Assembly: GCA_023457895.1 (NCBI GenBank)
Contig: JAEXAY010000005.1
Coordinates: forward strand, 248,001-312,000
Reading direction: 5' to 3'
DNA length: 64,000 nt
From: Pseudomonadota bacterium
Lineage (GTDB): Bacteria > Pseudomonadota > Alphaproteobacteria > Sphingomonadales > Sphingomonadaceae
Numbering within the stretch: the stretch's first letter is position 1; each line of letters opens with the position of its first letter. The position numbers and the translations under genes are program-made. The notes beneath the pieces are model-generated. The model did no database searches. It saw nothing but the letters and a program-made list of their open reading frames with translations, and was not told the origin of the DNA. Below are positions 44,024-53,404 of the stretch, piece after piece.

Positions 44024-45826
44024 ATGCGGGCTACAAGCGCGATCGCGCTCAAGGGCAGGAGAGAGGCGCATGGCGCGGTGCTCGCAGCGGCGGCGGGCCT
44101 CCTCGCGTTGCCCTCGGCCGGTCTGGCACAAGGCATACCGCAACCCACACGCGAGGAGCTCGACCCAGGCCGCTTTTCGCGCCCTGAGCTTCCGGCCGGA
44201 CCGCGCCTTTCCATAGAAGGCGGTATCGAGCGCGGCCCCTGCCCGTTTGCGGACGGCGCCTATGCTGGGATGACCGTCAATTTTTCGTCGGTCGATTTCG
44301 CCAATCCGGGACCGGTGACCGCAGCGGATCTCGCCGCGTCCTGGAGCGAGTTCGCCGGACGCGATGTGCCGCTTGCTACCATCTGCGAGGTGCGCGACCG
44401 GGCCGCTACCATGCTGCGCCAGAGGGGCTATCTGGCGGCGGTGCAGGTTCCGCCGCAGCGCATCGACAAGGGCGGCACGGTGCGACTCGATATTCTGACG
44501 GCGCGGCTGGTCGATGTGCAGGCACGCGGTGAAACCGGACATTCCGAAAAGCTGATCGCGGCGCATCTCGCCAGGCTGTCGGCAAAGCCCTATTTCAACA
44601 CGCGGGAGGCGGAACGGCAACTGCTCCTCCTGCGCGATCTGCCCGGCTATGATGTCAGGCTCGTGCTGCGGCCGACGGGCACGGCGCCGGGCGAAGTCAC
44701 CGGCGAGGTCTCCATCAGCCGCCAGCCCTATGAACTGATCGCATCGGTGCAGAATCTGGCGACGCGCGAAACCGGGCGCTTTGGTGGCTTCGTCCAGTTT
44801 GCCGCCAATGATCTCATCGGACTGGGCGACCGCACCGCGATCAGTCTCTACAACAGCGCGCAGTTGCATGAGCAGACTGTGCTCCAGCTGCAACATGACC
44901 TGTCAATCGGCGCGGACGGACTGCGGCTTGGCGGCAAGATCCTGCACGGCTGGGGGCGTCCCGACGTGCTCGACGGCCGCATCAGGACGCGTTCGCTGAT
45001 CGGGCAGCTCACGCTGAGCTATCCGTTCGTCCGCCGCCAGACCCATTCGCTGTATGGCAGCGGCGGGGTCGAACTGATCAACCAGGCGGTCAATTTTGCC
45101 GGAGCGCCGCTCAGCCGCGACCGGCTGCGTGTCCTGTTCGGCCGGGTGGCGTTCGACGCGATCGACGGGGACAGCCTGCGCGGCTCCGGCGGATTCAGCG
45201 CGAACGAGCCACGCTGGCGTGCCGGTGCGGGGATCGAATTGCGGCAGGGGATCGCCGGGCTGGGCGCGTCGCGGCGATGCAAGCCGGTATCGGCCTGCCT
45301 GCCGCCCAATGATACCCCCAGCAATCTGCTGGCCAATCCGGCCGCGAGCGTTGTCCGGCTTGACGGTGCGTTCGAATATCGGCCGGTGCCACAGGTCACG
45401 TTCGCGGTTTCGCCCCGGGCGCAATATACGCGCAGCCAGCTGCTCGGTTATGAACAGTTCAGCCTCGGCAACTACACGGTCGGCCGCGGCTTCGACCCGG
45501 GTATCGTGCAGGGCGACATCGGTGTTGGCGCGATGATCGAGCTGCGCGCCGGACGGCTTGCCCCGCGCTCGCAGAAGGCGCTGGCCTGGCAGCCCTACGC
45601 CTTTTTCGACGCCGCCTGGGCGTGGAGCAACGATGGCGGCCTTACCAATGACCCGCGCCGCCTGCTTTCGGCAGGCGGCGGTGTCCGCGCGCGCTGGGGC
45701 GATCATGCCGATTTCAACATGGCGCTGGCCGTGCCGCTGGAAAAGGCGGGCTTGCAGGCCCGGCGCGGCGACGTGCGGCTGCTCTTTTCCCTAACCACAA
45801 GGATCATCCCATGGCTGACGCAATAG
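44024..45826 (+). CDS. Two-partner secretion pore (ShlB/FhaC/HecB family)
   Basis: This 600-residue outer-membrane transporter has an N-terminal exported region, POTRA domains and then a 16-strand-type barrel. The POTRA part contains DRAATMLRQRGYLAAVQVPP, GGTVRLDILTARLVDVQARG and TREAERQLLLLRDLPGYDVR. Within the barrel, YTVGRGFDPGIVQGDIG is the conserved loop-6 (VRGY-like) region. The stop lies 13 bases inside the exoprotein gene, so pore and substrate are translated together. It should thread the hemagglutinin-like protein encoded next across the outer membrane. Confidence 0.93.
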   Translation: MRATSAIALKGRREAHGAVLAAAAGLLALPSAGLAQGIPQPTREELDPGRFSRPELPAGPRLSIEGGIERGPCPFADGAYAGMTVNFSSVDFANPGPVTAADLAASWSEFAGRDVPLATICEVRDRAATMLRQRGYLAAVQVPPQRIDKGGTVRLDILTARLVDVQARGETGHSEKLIAAHLARLSAKPYFNTREAERQLLLLRDLPGYDVRLVLRPTGTAPGEVTGEVSISRQPYELIASVQNLATRETGRFGGFVQFAANDLIGLGDRTAISLYNSAQLHEQTVLQLQHDLSIGADGLRLGGKILHGWGRPDVLDGRIRTRSLIGQLTLSYPFVRRQTHSLYGSGGVELINQAVNFAGAPLSRDRLRVLFGRVAFDAIDGDSLRGSGGFSANEPRWRAGAGIELRQGIAGLGASRRCKPVSACLPPNDTPSNLLANPAASVVRLDGAFEYRPVPQVTFAVSPRAQYTRSQLLGYEQFSLGNYTVGRGFDPGIVQGDIGVGAMIELRAGRLAPRSQKALAWQPYAFFDAAWAWSNDGGLTNDPRRLLSAGGGVRARWGDHADFNMALAVPLEKAGLQARRGDVRLLFSLTTRIIPWLTQ

Positions 45827-48800
45827 AACGGACGGGTCTTCGTCTCGGCGGACGGCTTTTCTCCAGCTCGGCAATATGCGGTACTCTGGCGATGGCGCTG
45901 CTGCTGTCCCCGGCGGCCGTCAAGGCGCAGGGCTTTCAAGGGACCGGAACGCCGGTTTTGGGCGGTCCCACCATTACCCAGACGCCGGCGGGACCAGGTA
46001 CGCCTGCAAAAACGACAATCGACATCAATGAGCCCTCCTCCATCATCAACTGGACGCCATCCGACACCACGGGCACCGGGGTCATCGACTTCCTTCCCGC
46101 CGGAACGGTCGCGTCCTTCGCCGCCAGTCCCTCGTTGCCGGGCACTTACACGGTTCTGAACCGGGTCATTCCCACCGACGCGACGGGCATTCCCGTTGCG
46201 CGGCAGATTGCCTTCAACGGTACGGTCGACGGCCCCGGCGGCAACATCTGGTTCTATAGTCCAACCGGCATTCTCGTCGGAGCAACCGCCGCATTCAATG
46301 TCGGCAGCCTGGTTCTCACCACCAACGATATCGATACGACAGGCGGCTTCACCGATGCCAATGGCTACATCCGGTTCCGCGGCGTGACCGGATCGACCGG
46401 GCGCGTCGCGATCAGCGCAGGAGCACAGATCAACGCAACCGGCCCGGACGCTTATGTCGCACTCGTATCCGCGCGGGTGGAACAGGGCGGCAATATCAAC
46501 GCTGACGGCTCAACCGCGCTTATCGCTGCCGAGCAGGTCGACCTGCGCTTTACCGCCGGGCTGATCGACTTCCAGATTCTGCAGGGTTCGGAAGACAATA
46601 ATGGTATCGTCCATAGCGGCGTGACCGGCGGTCCGGCATCGACGGCAGCCGCGGACATCCAGCAGATCGCGATGGTCGCGGTTCCCAAGAATAACGCGAT
46701 GACCATGCTGCTGTCCGGCTCTGCGGGCTATGCTCCGGCGGCATCGGCGGCGGCAGACGGCAGCGGCATCATATTGACCGCAGGAAATACTCCCGCGGCC
46801 CCGGTGGCGAATATCGCAATCGGCACCATGAATTTCAGCAACGCAGTGACCGCCACCGCCGATAACGCAATCACCATTGCCCCGGCGGCTGGCGGAACAA
46901 CCAGCTTTCAGACCGATGCCGCGCTGAACTCGCTTCGCACCATCACCGCCACGGCGCAGGCGGGCAGCCAGATAACGGCCGCAGGAGACCTGGTCTTGCG
47001 ATCGGGCACCGATACGCAGGGCGGCGTCATCAGCGTGGAGGCGCAGGGACCGGCCGGCGCGCTCGCCGCCGGGCTAATCAACGCGACCGGAACGCTGACC
47101 GCGGACGCGTCGGCGATCTCAGGTTTGTTTAACGCATCGGATGCCTACGGAGGAACAATCAGCCTGTCCGCAAACGGCGGGACGATTACCGCAGGCAGGA
47201 TCAACCTGTTTGCACCGGCACAGGGTTCGGGCGGCGATTCAGCAGTTAGCGGGATTCTTTCCGGCAGCGGATACGGCGGCACGATCGCGGTCAATTCCGG
47301 AAACGGGGGCACAATTGCGGCACCGTTCTTCAACGCCGACGCCCGGGGCTTCGGCGGGACGAATGGCGCCGGAAACGGCACGGGTGGCGTGATCCGCATC
47401 GCGGATACAGCCGCGGTCCTGCCCGATGCCATCGGCGGATCGCTCGCGCTGGGTGCTATTACGCTGACTACCGAAGGGAATGGCTCGCTGGGTCCAGCTC
47501 AATCGGGCAGCGGCCACGGCGGCTCAGCCGGGGTGACCCTGTCGCGTCAATCGCATGGCTGGAATTCGTTTCAGGCGAATAGCGGCGGCATCGGCGCGCA
47601 TTCCGAAGGCGGCGCATCGCTGGCAGGAAGCGCGACAGCACGGCCGGACGCCATCAACCTGACAATTTCGGGACCGGCTTCGCTCACGGTTACCGATCTG
47701 AATCTATCGGCCGATGCTTATACGCCGCCCAATGGCGGAGCTAATAGCGCAACGGCCGGAACCGTCTTGGTCAATGTTTCGAACGGTGGCACCTTGTCGG
47801 TTCCAGCAGACATGACGCTCACTGCCAATGCGGGCGTTGCCGCGCAGTTCCTTTCGTTTTTACCGGACACCACGCCAACCATCAATGCCGGCAATGCGTC
47901 ACTGCTGGCCGATGGCGGCACGGCCACCATCGGATTTTTGTCTGTGCAGGCAAATGGAGAAGGCGCGGGGGCCAATACACAGGCAGGGGCAGTCACTGGC
48001 GGTACCGCGGCCGTTGGCGCCATCAATGGGGGCACGATCAGCGTCACCAGTAGTACAACCCAGATTGAAGCCCAGGCGCTCGGCAACAGCGGGCCGGTGG
48101 CTGCCAACGCAACAGGCGGCTCTGCAAGGCTTTATGTCAGCGATGGCACCGTCGATTTCACCGGGTCGGTGATCGTTTCGGCGAGCGCTACACGCGGCAC
48201 GGTTGGCAGTTTCACGGGCAACGGTTTCAATGCGACTGGCGGCACCGCGGTCGCCGAGATTCAGGCGGGCGCTACCGGCACCGGACAAATGACGCTGGCG
48301 GGTTCTCTCGAGGTGCGTGCGGATGGAGACAGCCGCAATACAGCCGCCGAACAGGGCAATGGCGGGACAGGAACTGGCGGCATCGCACGGCTTGCGGTGG
48401 CAGCGGGTCAGTTGACAGCGGCGCAGGCGACGGTGTCCGCAGCCGGTTTTGGCGCGACTTCGGCAGAAGCCCTGGCTGGTGCCGGTTACACGGCCGGTAA
48501 CGGCGTGGGCGGCAACGCATCGATTGCATTGACTGGTGGATCGTCTTCCGTGCCCGGACTCGTCATCGATGCGAGCGGCCTCGCAGGGAGCGGCGAGAGC
48601 TTTTTCCAAGGTGCGCCGGCTATGGCTGGCGCCGGTCTCGGCGGCAGCGCTATCCTGAACGCCGATGGGGGCACGCTGATCAATGATAGCCTGTCGCTTA
48701 CGGCCGACGGGACCGGCGGGACAGGTGCGGACGAAGTAGGAGGCCTGATCCCCGCTCCGGCCGGCAATGGCGGAAGCGGCACGGGCGGCCTTGCGCAACT

Positions 48801-51800
48801 CGGAAGCAATGGCGGCGGCTCGGCCTTGCTGACGCTCGGTACGGTCCAGCTGAGCGCGGCCGGAACCGGCGGCGCTGGAGGAACCGCGGTCACTACGGTC
48901 GCTGGCGATGGCGGTCAGGGCGCGGGCGGCATCGCGCGCACGGCCTTTGCCGACACCCGCTTCGCCACCGGGGCGATCACGATTGGCGCCAATGGCACCG
49001 GCGGAGCCGGAGCGAATGGCGGAAATGGCATCGGCGGCGATGCCGGGTTCGGTTTGAACGACACGCTGGCCGGGCCCTTCGCGCCGCGCACCACCGGCGC
49101 CGTTACGCTCACGGCCAGCGGTATCGGCGGGGCCGCGACTGCAGGAGCAGCCGGATCGGGCACCACTGGCATCACCCGCCTGACCGCGCGCACGGCGGCG
49201 AATTCGGGAATTACCGTCAACGGCGACTTTACCGCGACGATCGATGGCACGATCGCCCCGGCTGGTGCGGGGTTCATTGGCGATATTTCGGGCTCTGGCG
49301 TGCAGGTGAACGGCAACAGCACGGTGGTCATCCCGCGCGACATCACGATCAGTTCGGGCGCGGGCTCGGCATGGAATTCGAGCGGCGCGCTGACTCTCAC
49401 CACACCGCGCACAATCACGCAGAGCGGCGCGGGCTATATCGGCGGTGGCAGCGTTTCGCTGATCGCGGATCAGGGGATCAATGTTTCGAACGTCCAGTCG
49501 GGTTCGACCGCCCTGCTGCGGTCGGTCGGGGGCGCGGTGGTGGTCACCAGCGATCTTGCGGCGGCCGGTCTCGTCACGGTCAGCGGCACTGCAGTGGACA
49601 TTAGCGCACTGGGCGCGCTCGCCTTTGCCGATGCCGATGCGACGGCAGGCGATCTTGCGATCCGCACGGGCGGCAATCTGGCCCTCGCCACGGCCGATGC
49701 AACCGGAGCGGTGACGCTTTCGAGCGCAGGCGGCAACATCAGCAACAGCGGCGCGATCAATGGCGCGACGATAACAATGGCGGCGGGCGGGACGGTCAAC
49801 GCAACCGGCCCCATCATATCGCCGGGCGCGGTTTCGCTCACCGGCAATCAGGGGATCACGGCGGCCCTGGTCCAGTCGGGCGCGACGACCCAGCTCAACT
49901 CGCTCAATGGTGCGATCACGCTTGCGAGCCTCACCTCCGCTGGAAACGTCACCGCGAGCGGTGGGTCGGTGGATATCACCTCGCCGGGCCCGCTGAGTTT
50001 CACCGATGCAAGTGCCACGGCGGGCGACTTGGCGATCCGTACTACCGGCAATCTGGCGATGGCCAATGCAAGTGCCGCCGCAAACATGACGCTCGCGAGC
50101 GCCAACGGCAGCATCAATGTCGATACGGCGCAATCGGGCGGAACATCCGCCCTACTGGCCGCCGGGGCGCTCACGATCGGGAGCCTCAGTTCGGCGGGGG
50201 CCGTCACGGCGTCCGGCACAAACGTCGATATCACCTCGCCCGGCGCGCTGAGCTTCGCGGACGCCGATGCGACTGCGGGCGATCTCACCATCCGGACCGG
50301 CGGCAATCTTGCCCTCGCCACGGCCGATGCAACCGGCGCGGTGACACTTTCCAGCGCGGGTGGCAATATCAGCAACAGCGGCGCGGTGAATGGCGCCACG
50401 GTGACGATGGCCGCGGGCGGCATGGTCTCCGCCACTGGCCCGATCGCATCGCCCGGCGCGGTTTCGCTCACCGGCGATCAGGGCATTGCGGCGGTGTCGG
50501 TTCAATCGGGATCGACCACCATGCTGCGCGCCATCGCGGGACCGGTAACGGTGAATAGCCTCAATTCGGCTGGTCTTGTCACCGCGTCGGGCGGTTCGGT
50601 CGATATCACGTCACCCGGGGCGTTGACCTTCGCCGATGCTGACGCAACGGCGGGCGACCTGACGCTCCGCACTGCTGGCGATCTGGCGGTGACGACCGCA
50701 GCCGCGACGGGGGCTGTGACGCTCGCCAGCGGCACGGGCAATGTAACCGCGTCGGGCGCGATTAACGGGGCATCCGTCTCGATGGACGCCGGTGCCGCGC
50801 TCACGGTCAATGGCGTGATATCCGCGTCCGGGCCGGTCTCGCTGACGGCGGTGACCGGCGTTACGGCAGGCACGGTAGGATCGGGCGGGACCACGCTGTT
50901 GCGGGCATCCTCCGGGCCGGTATCGGTCGCGAGCCTGACCTCGACCGGAGCGGTTACCACCGCAGGGACGAGTGTTACCATCACCTCGCCGGGCGCGCTC
51001 ACATTCGCCGATGCGGATGCGACAGCGGGCGATCTCATCATCCGCACCGAAGGCAATCTGGCGATGGCTACCGCCGGCGCGACCGGCGCAGTCGATCTTG
51101 CGAGCCTGTCGGGCAACATCAGCAACAGCGGTGCGGTTAATGGCGGCTCGGTGACGATGGCGGCAAACGGCACGATCAACGCGACCGGACCGCTCGCAGC
51201 GACGGGCCCAGTTTCGCTCACCGCAGACCAGGGGATTACCGCCGCGTCGGTGCAATCGGGATCGACCACCCTGCTGCGCACCGTGGCGGGACCGGTGACA
51301 GTGAATAACCTGACTTCCGCTGGTCTTGTTACCGCGTCGGGTACAACCGTCGATATCACCTCGCCCGGCGCGCTCGCCTTTGCCGATGCCGATGCGACGG
51401 CGGGCGATCTGGCGATCCGCACGGGCGGCAATCTGGCCCTCGCCACGGCCGATGCAACGGGTGCGGTGACGCTTTCGAGCGCAGGCGGCAACATCAGCAA
51501 CAGCGGCGCGATCAATGGCGCGACGATAACAATGGCGGCGGGCGGGACGGTCAACGCAACCGGCCCCATCATATCGCCCGGCGCGGTTTCGCTCACCGGC
51601 AATCGGGGCATTGCGGCGGCACTGGTGCAGTCGGGCGCAACGACCCAGCTCAACTCGCTCAATGGTGCGATCACGCTCGCGAGCCTCACCTCCGCTGGAA
51701 ACGTCACCGCGAGCGGCGGGTCGGTGGATATTACCTCGCCGGGCGCGCTGAGTTTCACCGATGCAAGCGCCACGGCGGGCGACTTGGCGATCCGTACCAC

Positions 51801-53403
51801 CGGCAATCTGGCGGTGGCCAATGCAAGTGCCGCCGCAAACATGACGCTCGCGAGCGTCAACGGCAGCATCAATGTCGATACGGCGCAATCGGGCGGAACA
51901 TCCGCCCTACTGGCCGCCGCGGCGCTCACGATCGGGAGCCTCAGTTCGGCGGGGGTCGTCACGGCGTCCGGCACAAACGTCGATATCACCTCGCCCGGCG
52001 CGCTGAGCTTCGCGGACGCCGATGCGACTGCGGGCGATCTCACCATCCGTACCGGCGGCAATCTTGCCCTCACCACGGCCGATGCGACCGGCGCGGTGAC
52101 ACTTTCCAGCGCGGGTGGCAATATCAGCAACAGCGGCGCGGTGAATGGCGCCTCGGTGACGATGACAGCAGGCGGGCCCGTTACCGCAAATGCTGCGGTC
52201 AATGCCGCTGGCGCACTCGACGTCAATGCGGGCGGATTGATGACAGCCAACGCCCGGCTCTCCGGCCAGACGGTTTCGATCACCGCGCCCGATCTGCAGG
52301 TGACAGCATCCGGGCAGCTTGGGGTGCGTGGCACAACGCAGACACTCACCCTGACCAGCATGGCCGCATCGAATCCGACCTTCATCGGAGGGACGGGCGG
52401 CCCCGGCGGCTACAGCATCGACGCGAGTGAACTCACCCGCCTTTATGCCGACCGGCAGATCAGCTTCACGACGCCCGCGACGGCAACGGCAGCGGGAACG
52501 GGCGATTTTATCGTCGGGGGCTTTACGCTCGGTTATGGCCCTGCAGCCGCGATCGGAGCGGGCGGCACACTCAAATTCTATACCCCCGGGCGGGTCGAGA
52601 TTTCAGGCCCGGTGCAGCTCACCACCAGCAGCAATGCCGATATTTTTTCCATCGACCCCACCCGGATCGACATTCTGGCCGACCGGGGCGGGATCGCGAT
52701 GCGCGATGCAGGCGGAGTGCCGCAGGGACAGCTCGATCTTGTCGGCGGCACGATCACTGTTGCGGACGCGTCCGTCTTCACGGGCATCGCGTCGGCCACC
52801 TCGACGGCCGCGATCACCACCTTGCTGGGCAATCCGGTGACATCGGCCATTGCTGGCGGCCCGCTGCAGGCCGCGCAGATCCGCTTCAATGTCACCAATG
52901 GGCTATACATCCAGAACAGCGGAACCGGCACCGCCTTTGCCGACCGACAGGGCTTTGCAGCCAATGGCGTCACGATCACCACCGCCAGTCCCGCGACGGT
53001 GATCGTCATCAATGGCCGCACACTGACGCCTGCCGGGCCGGTCATCGGATTGATGACAGCCGCCAGCCTCAGCATCAACGGCGTACCGGCCGTCGCGCCG
53101 GGCATGTTCGACCCGTTCTCGTCAGTCAACGGTTGCGTCATCGGCGTGAGCTGCCTCGGCGGCGCGGGCATATCCAGCGCGCGTCCGAATGTCGAACGGC
53201 CGGTGACGGCCGATGCATCGGGGAACGATCTCGACATGATCAAAGTGATTGAGGTATCGGATCGCGCCGAGATCGGATCGCCGCCGCTCATCGACGAGCC
53301 CGTCACCGGCGTTGGCAATGACGACCTGTGGCAGCCCCTGCCGTGCGGCGGGAAGGATGACAAACGGCCAAATTGCCGGACAGGAAAGCCGGGAGAGCAA
53401 TAG
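45811..53403 (+). CDS. Filamentous-hemagglutinin-like exoprotein (TPS substrate)
   Basis: This is a 2530-residue secreted protein. An extended signal peptide (about 40 residues, ending near AVKAQG) is followed by the TPS recognition domain (FHA N-terminal type), with FYSPTGILVGATAAFNVGSL in place of the NPNGI motif. The long body is Gly/Ala/Thr/Ser-rich and should form a right-handed beta-helix. From about 49440 to 52200 it is a regular repeat array (see the repeat entry). The repeat region has no cysteine. Two cysteine pairs lie near the C-terminus, GCVIGVSC and PCGGKDDKRPNC. The C-terminus lacks the VENN motif and toxin module of CdiA proteins. The gene starts within the end of the pore gene. 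Confidence 0.92.
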   Translation: MADAIERTGLRLGGRLFSSSAICGTLAMALLLSPAAVKAQGFQGTGTPVLGGPTITQTPAGPGTPAKTTIDINEPSSIINWTPSDTTGTGVIDFLPAGTVASFAASPSLPGTYTVLNRVIPTDATGIPVARQIAFNGTVDGPGGNIWFYSPTGILVGATAAFNVGSLVLTTNDIDTTGGFTDANGYIRFRGVTGSTGRVAISAGAQINATGPDAYVALVSARVEQGGNINADGSTALIAAEQVDLRFTAGLIDFQILQGSEDNNGIVHSGVTGGPASTAAADIQQIAMVAVPKNNAMTMLLSGSAGYAPAASAAADGSGIILTAGNTPAAPVANIAIGTMNFSNAVTATADNAITIAPAAGGTTSFQTDAALNSLRTITATAQAGSQITAAGDLVLRSGTDTQGGVISVEAQGPAGALAAGLINATGTLTADASAISGLFNASDAYGGTISLSANGGTITAGRINLFAPAQGSGGDSAVSGILSGSGYGGTIAVNSGNGGTIAAPFFNADARGFGGTNGAGNGTGGVIRIADTAAVLPDAIGGSLALGAITLTTEGNGSLGPAQSGSGHGGSAGVTLSRQSHGWNSFQANSGGIGAHSEGGASLAGSATARPDAINLTISGPASLTVTDLNLSADAYTPPNGGANSATAGTVLVNVSNGGTLSVPADMTLTANAGVAAQFLSFLPDTTPTINAGNASLLADGGTATIGFLSVQANGEGAGANTQAGAVTGGTAAVGAINGGTISVTSSTTQIEAQALGNSGPVAANATGGSARLYVSDGTVDFTGSVIVSASATRGTVGSFTGNGFNATGGTAVAEIQAGATGTGQMTLAGSLEVRADGDSRNTAAEQGNGGTGTGGIARLAVAAGQLTAAQATVSAAGFGATSAEALAGAGYTAGNGVGGNASIALTGGSSSVPGLVIDASGLAGSGESFFQGAPAMAGAGLGGSAILNADGGTLINDSLSLTADGTGGTGADEVGGLIPAPAGNGGSGTGGLAQLGSNGGGSALLTLGTVQLSAAGTGGAGGTAVTTVAGDGGQGAGGIARTAFADTRFATGAITIGANGTGGAGANGGNGIGGDAGFGLNDTLAGPFAPRTTGAVTLTASGIGGAATAGAAGSGTTGITRLTARTAANSGITVNGDFTATIDGTIAPAGAGFIGDISGSGVQVNGNSTVVIPRDITISSGAGSAWNSSGALTLTTPRTITQSGAGYIGGGSVSLIADQGINVSNVQSGSTALLRSVGGAVVVTSDLAAAGLVTVSGTAVDISALGALAFADADATAGDLAIRTGGNLALATADATGAVTLSSAGGNISNSGAINGATITMAAGGTVNATGPIISPGAVSLTGNQGITAALVQSGATTQLNSLNGAITLASLTSAGNVTASGGSVDITSPGPLSFTDASATAGDLAIRTTGNLAMANASAAANMTLASANGSINVDTAQSGGTSALLAAGALTIGSLSSAGAVTASGTNVDITSPGALSFADADATAGDLTIRTGGNLALATADATGAVTLSSAGGNISNSGAVNGATVTMAAGGMVSATGPIASPGAVSLTGDQGIAAVSVQSGSTTMLRAIAGPVTVNSLNSAGLVTASGGSVDITSPGALTFADADATAGDLTLRTAGDLAVTTAAATGAVTLASGTGNVTASGAINGASVSMDAGAALTVNGVISASGPVSLTAVTGVTAGTVGSGGTTLLRASSGPVSVASLTSTGAVTTAGTSVTITSPGALTFADADATAGDLIIRTEGNLAMATAGATGAVDLASLSGNISNSGAVNGGSVTMAANGTINATGPLAATGPVSLTADQGITAASVQSGSTTLLRTVAGPVTVNNLTSAGLVTASGTTVDITSPGALAFADADATAGDLAIRTGGNLALATADATGAVTLSSAGGNISNSGAINGATITMAAGGTVNATGPIISPGAVSLTGNRGIAAALVQSGATTQLNSLNGAITLASLTSAGNVTASGGSVDITSPGALSFTDASATAGDLAIRTTGNLAVANASAAANMTLASVNGSINVDTAQSGGTSALLAAAALTIGSLSSAGVVTASGTNVDITSPGALSFADADATAGDLTIRTGGNLALTTADATGAVTLSSAGGNISNSGAVNGASVTMTAGGPVTANAAVNAAGALDVNAGGLMTANARLSGQTVSITAPDLQVTASGQLGVRGTTQTLTLTSMAASNPTFIGGTGGPGGYSIDASELTRLYADRQISFTTPATATAAGTGDFIVGGFTLGYGPAAAIGAGGTLKFYTPGRVEISGPVQLTTSSNADIFSIDPTRIDILADRGGIAMRDAGGVPQGQLDLVGGTITVADASVFTGIASATSTAAITTLLGNPVTSAIAGGPLQAAQIRFNVTNGLYIQNSGTGTAFADRQGFAANGVTITTASPATVIVINGRTLTPAGPVIGLMTAASLSINGVPAVAPGMFDPFSSVNGCVIGVSCLGGAGISSARPNVERPVTADASGNDLDMIKVIEVSDRAEIGSPPLIDEPVTGVGNDDLWQPLPCGGKDDKRPNCRTGKPGEQ
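49440..52200 (+). repeat. Tandem 375/255-bp repeats in the exoprotein gene, with a 1755-bp higher-order copy
   Basis: A marker codon pattern (FADADATAG or FTDASATAG) recurs at 49624, 49999, 50254, 50629, 51004, 51379, 51754 and 52009. The steps are 375, 255, 375, 375, 375, 375 and 255 bases, so most units are 125 residues and two are 85. The blocks 49612-50420 and 51367-52175 are nearly identical over about 800 bases at an offset of exactly 1755 bases, which is five units. Outside those blocks the units differ more. Such long identity can recombine, and short-read assemblies may collapse it. Confidence 0.9.
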
Positions 53404-53404
53404 G

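Noticed and set aside
47899..50133. A 744-codon complement frame, and others, across the exoprotein gene
   Set aside because: They are low-complexity Ala/Arg/Val-rich mirrors of the repeat array with no domain or ribosome-binding site. The + strand frame is continuous from signal peptide to C-terminus.
49440..52200. CRISPR-like regular repeats
   Set aside because: The period is 375 or 255 bases, the array is in-frame and coding, and there are no short repeats with unique spacers.
52800..53403. Contact-dependent inhibition toxin at the exoprotein C-terminus
   Set aside because: No VENN-like motif, no toxin domain and no small immunity gene follow; the next gene is a cytochrome one base away.
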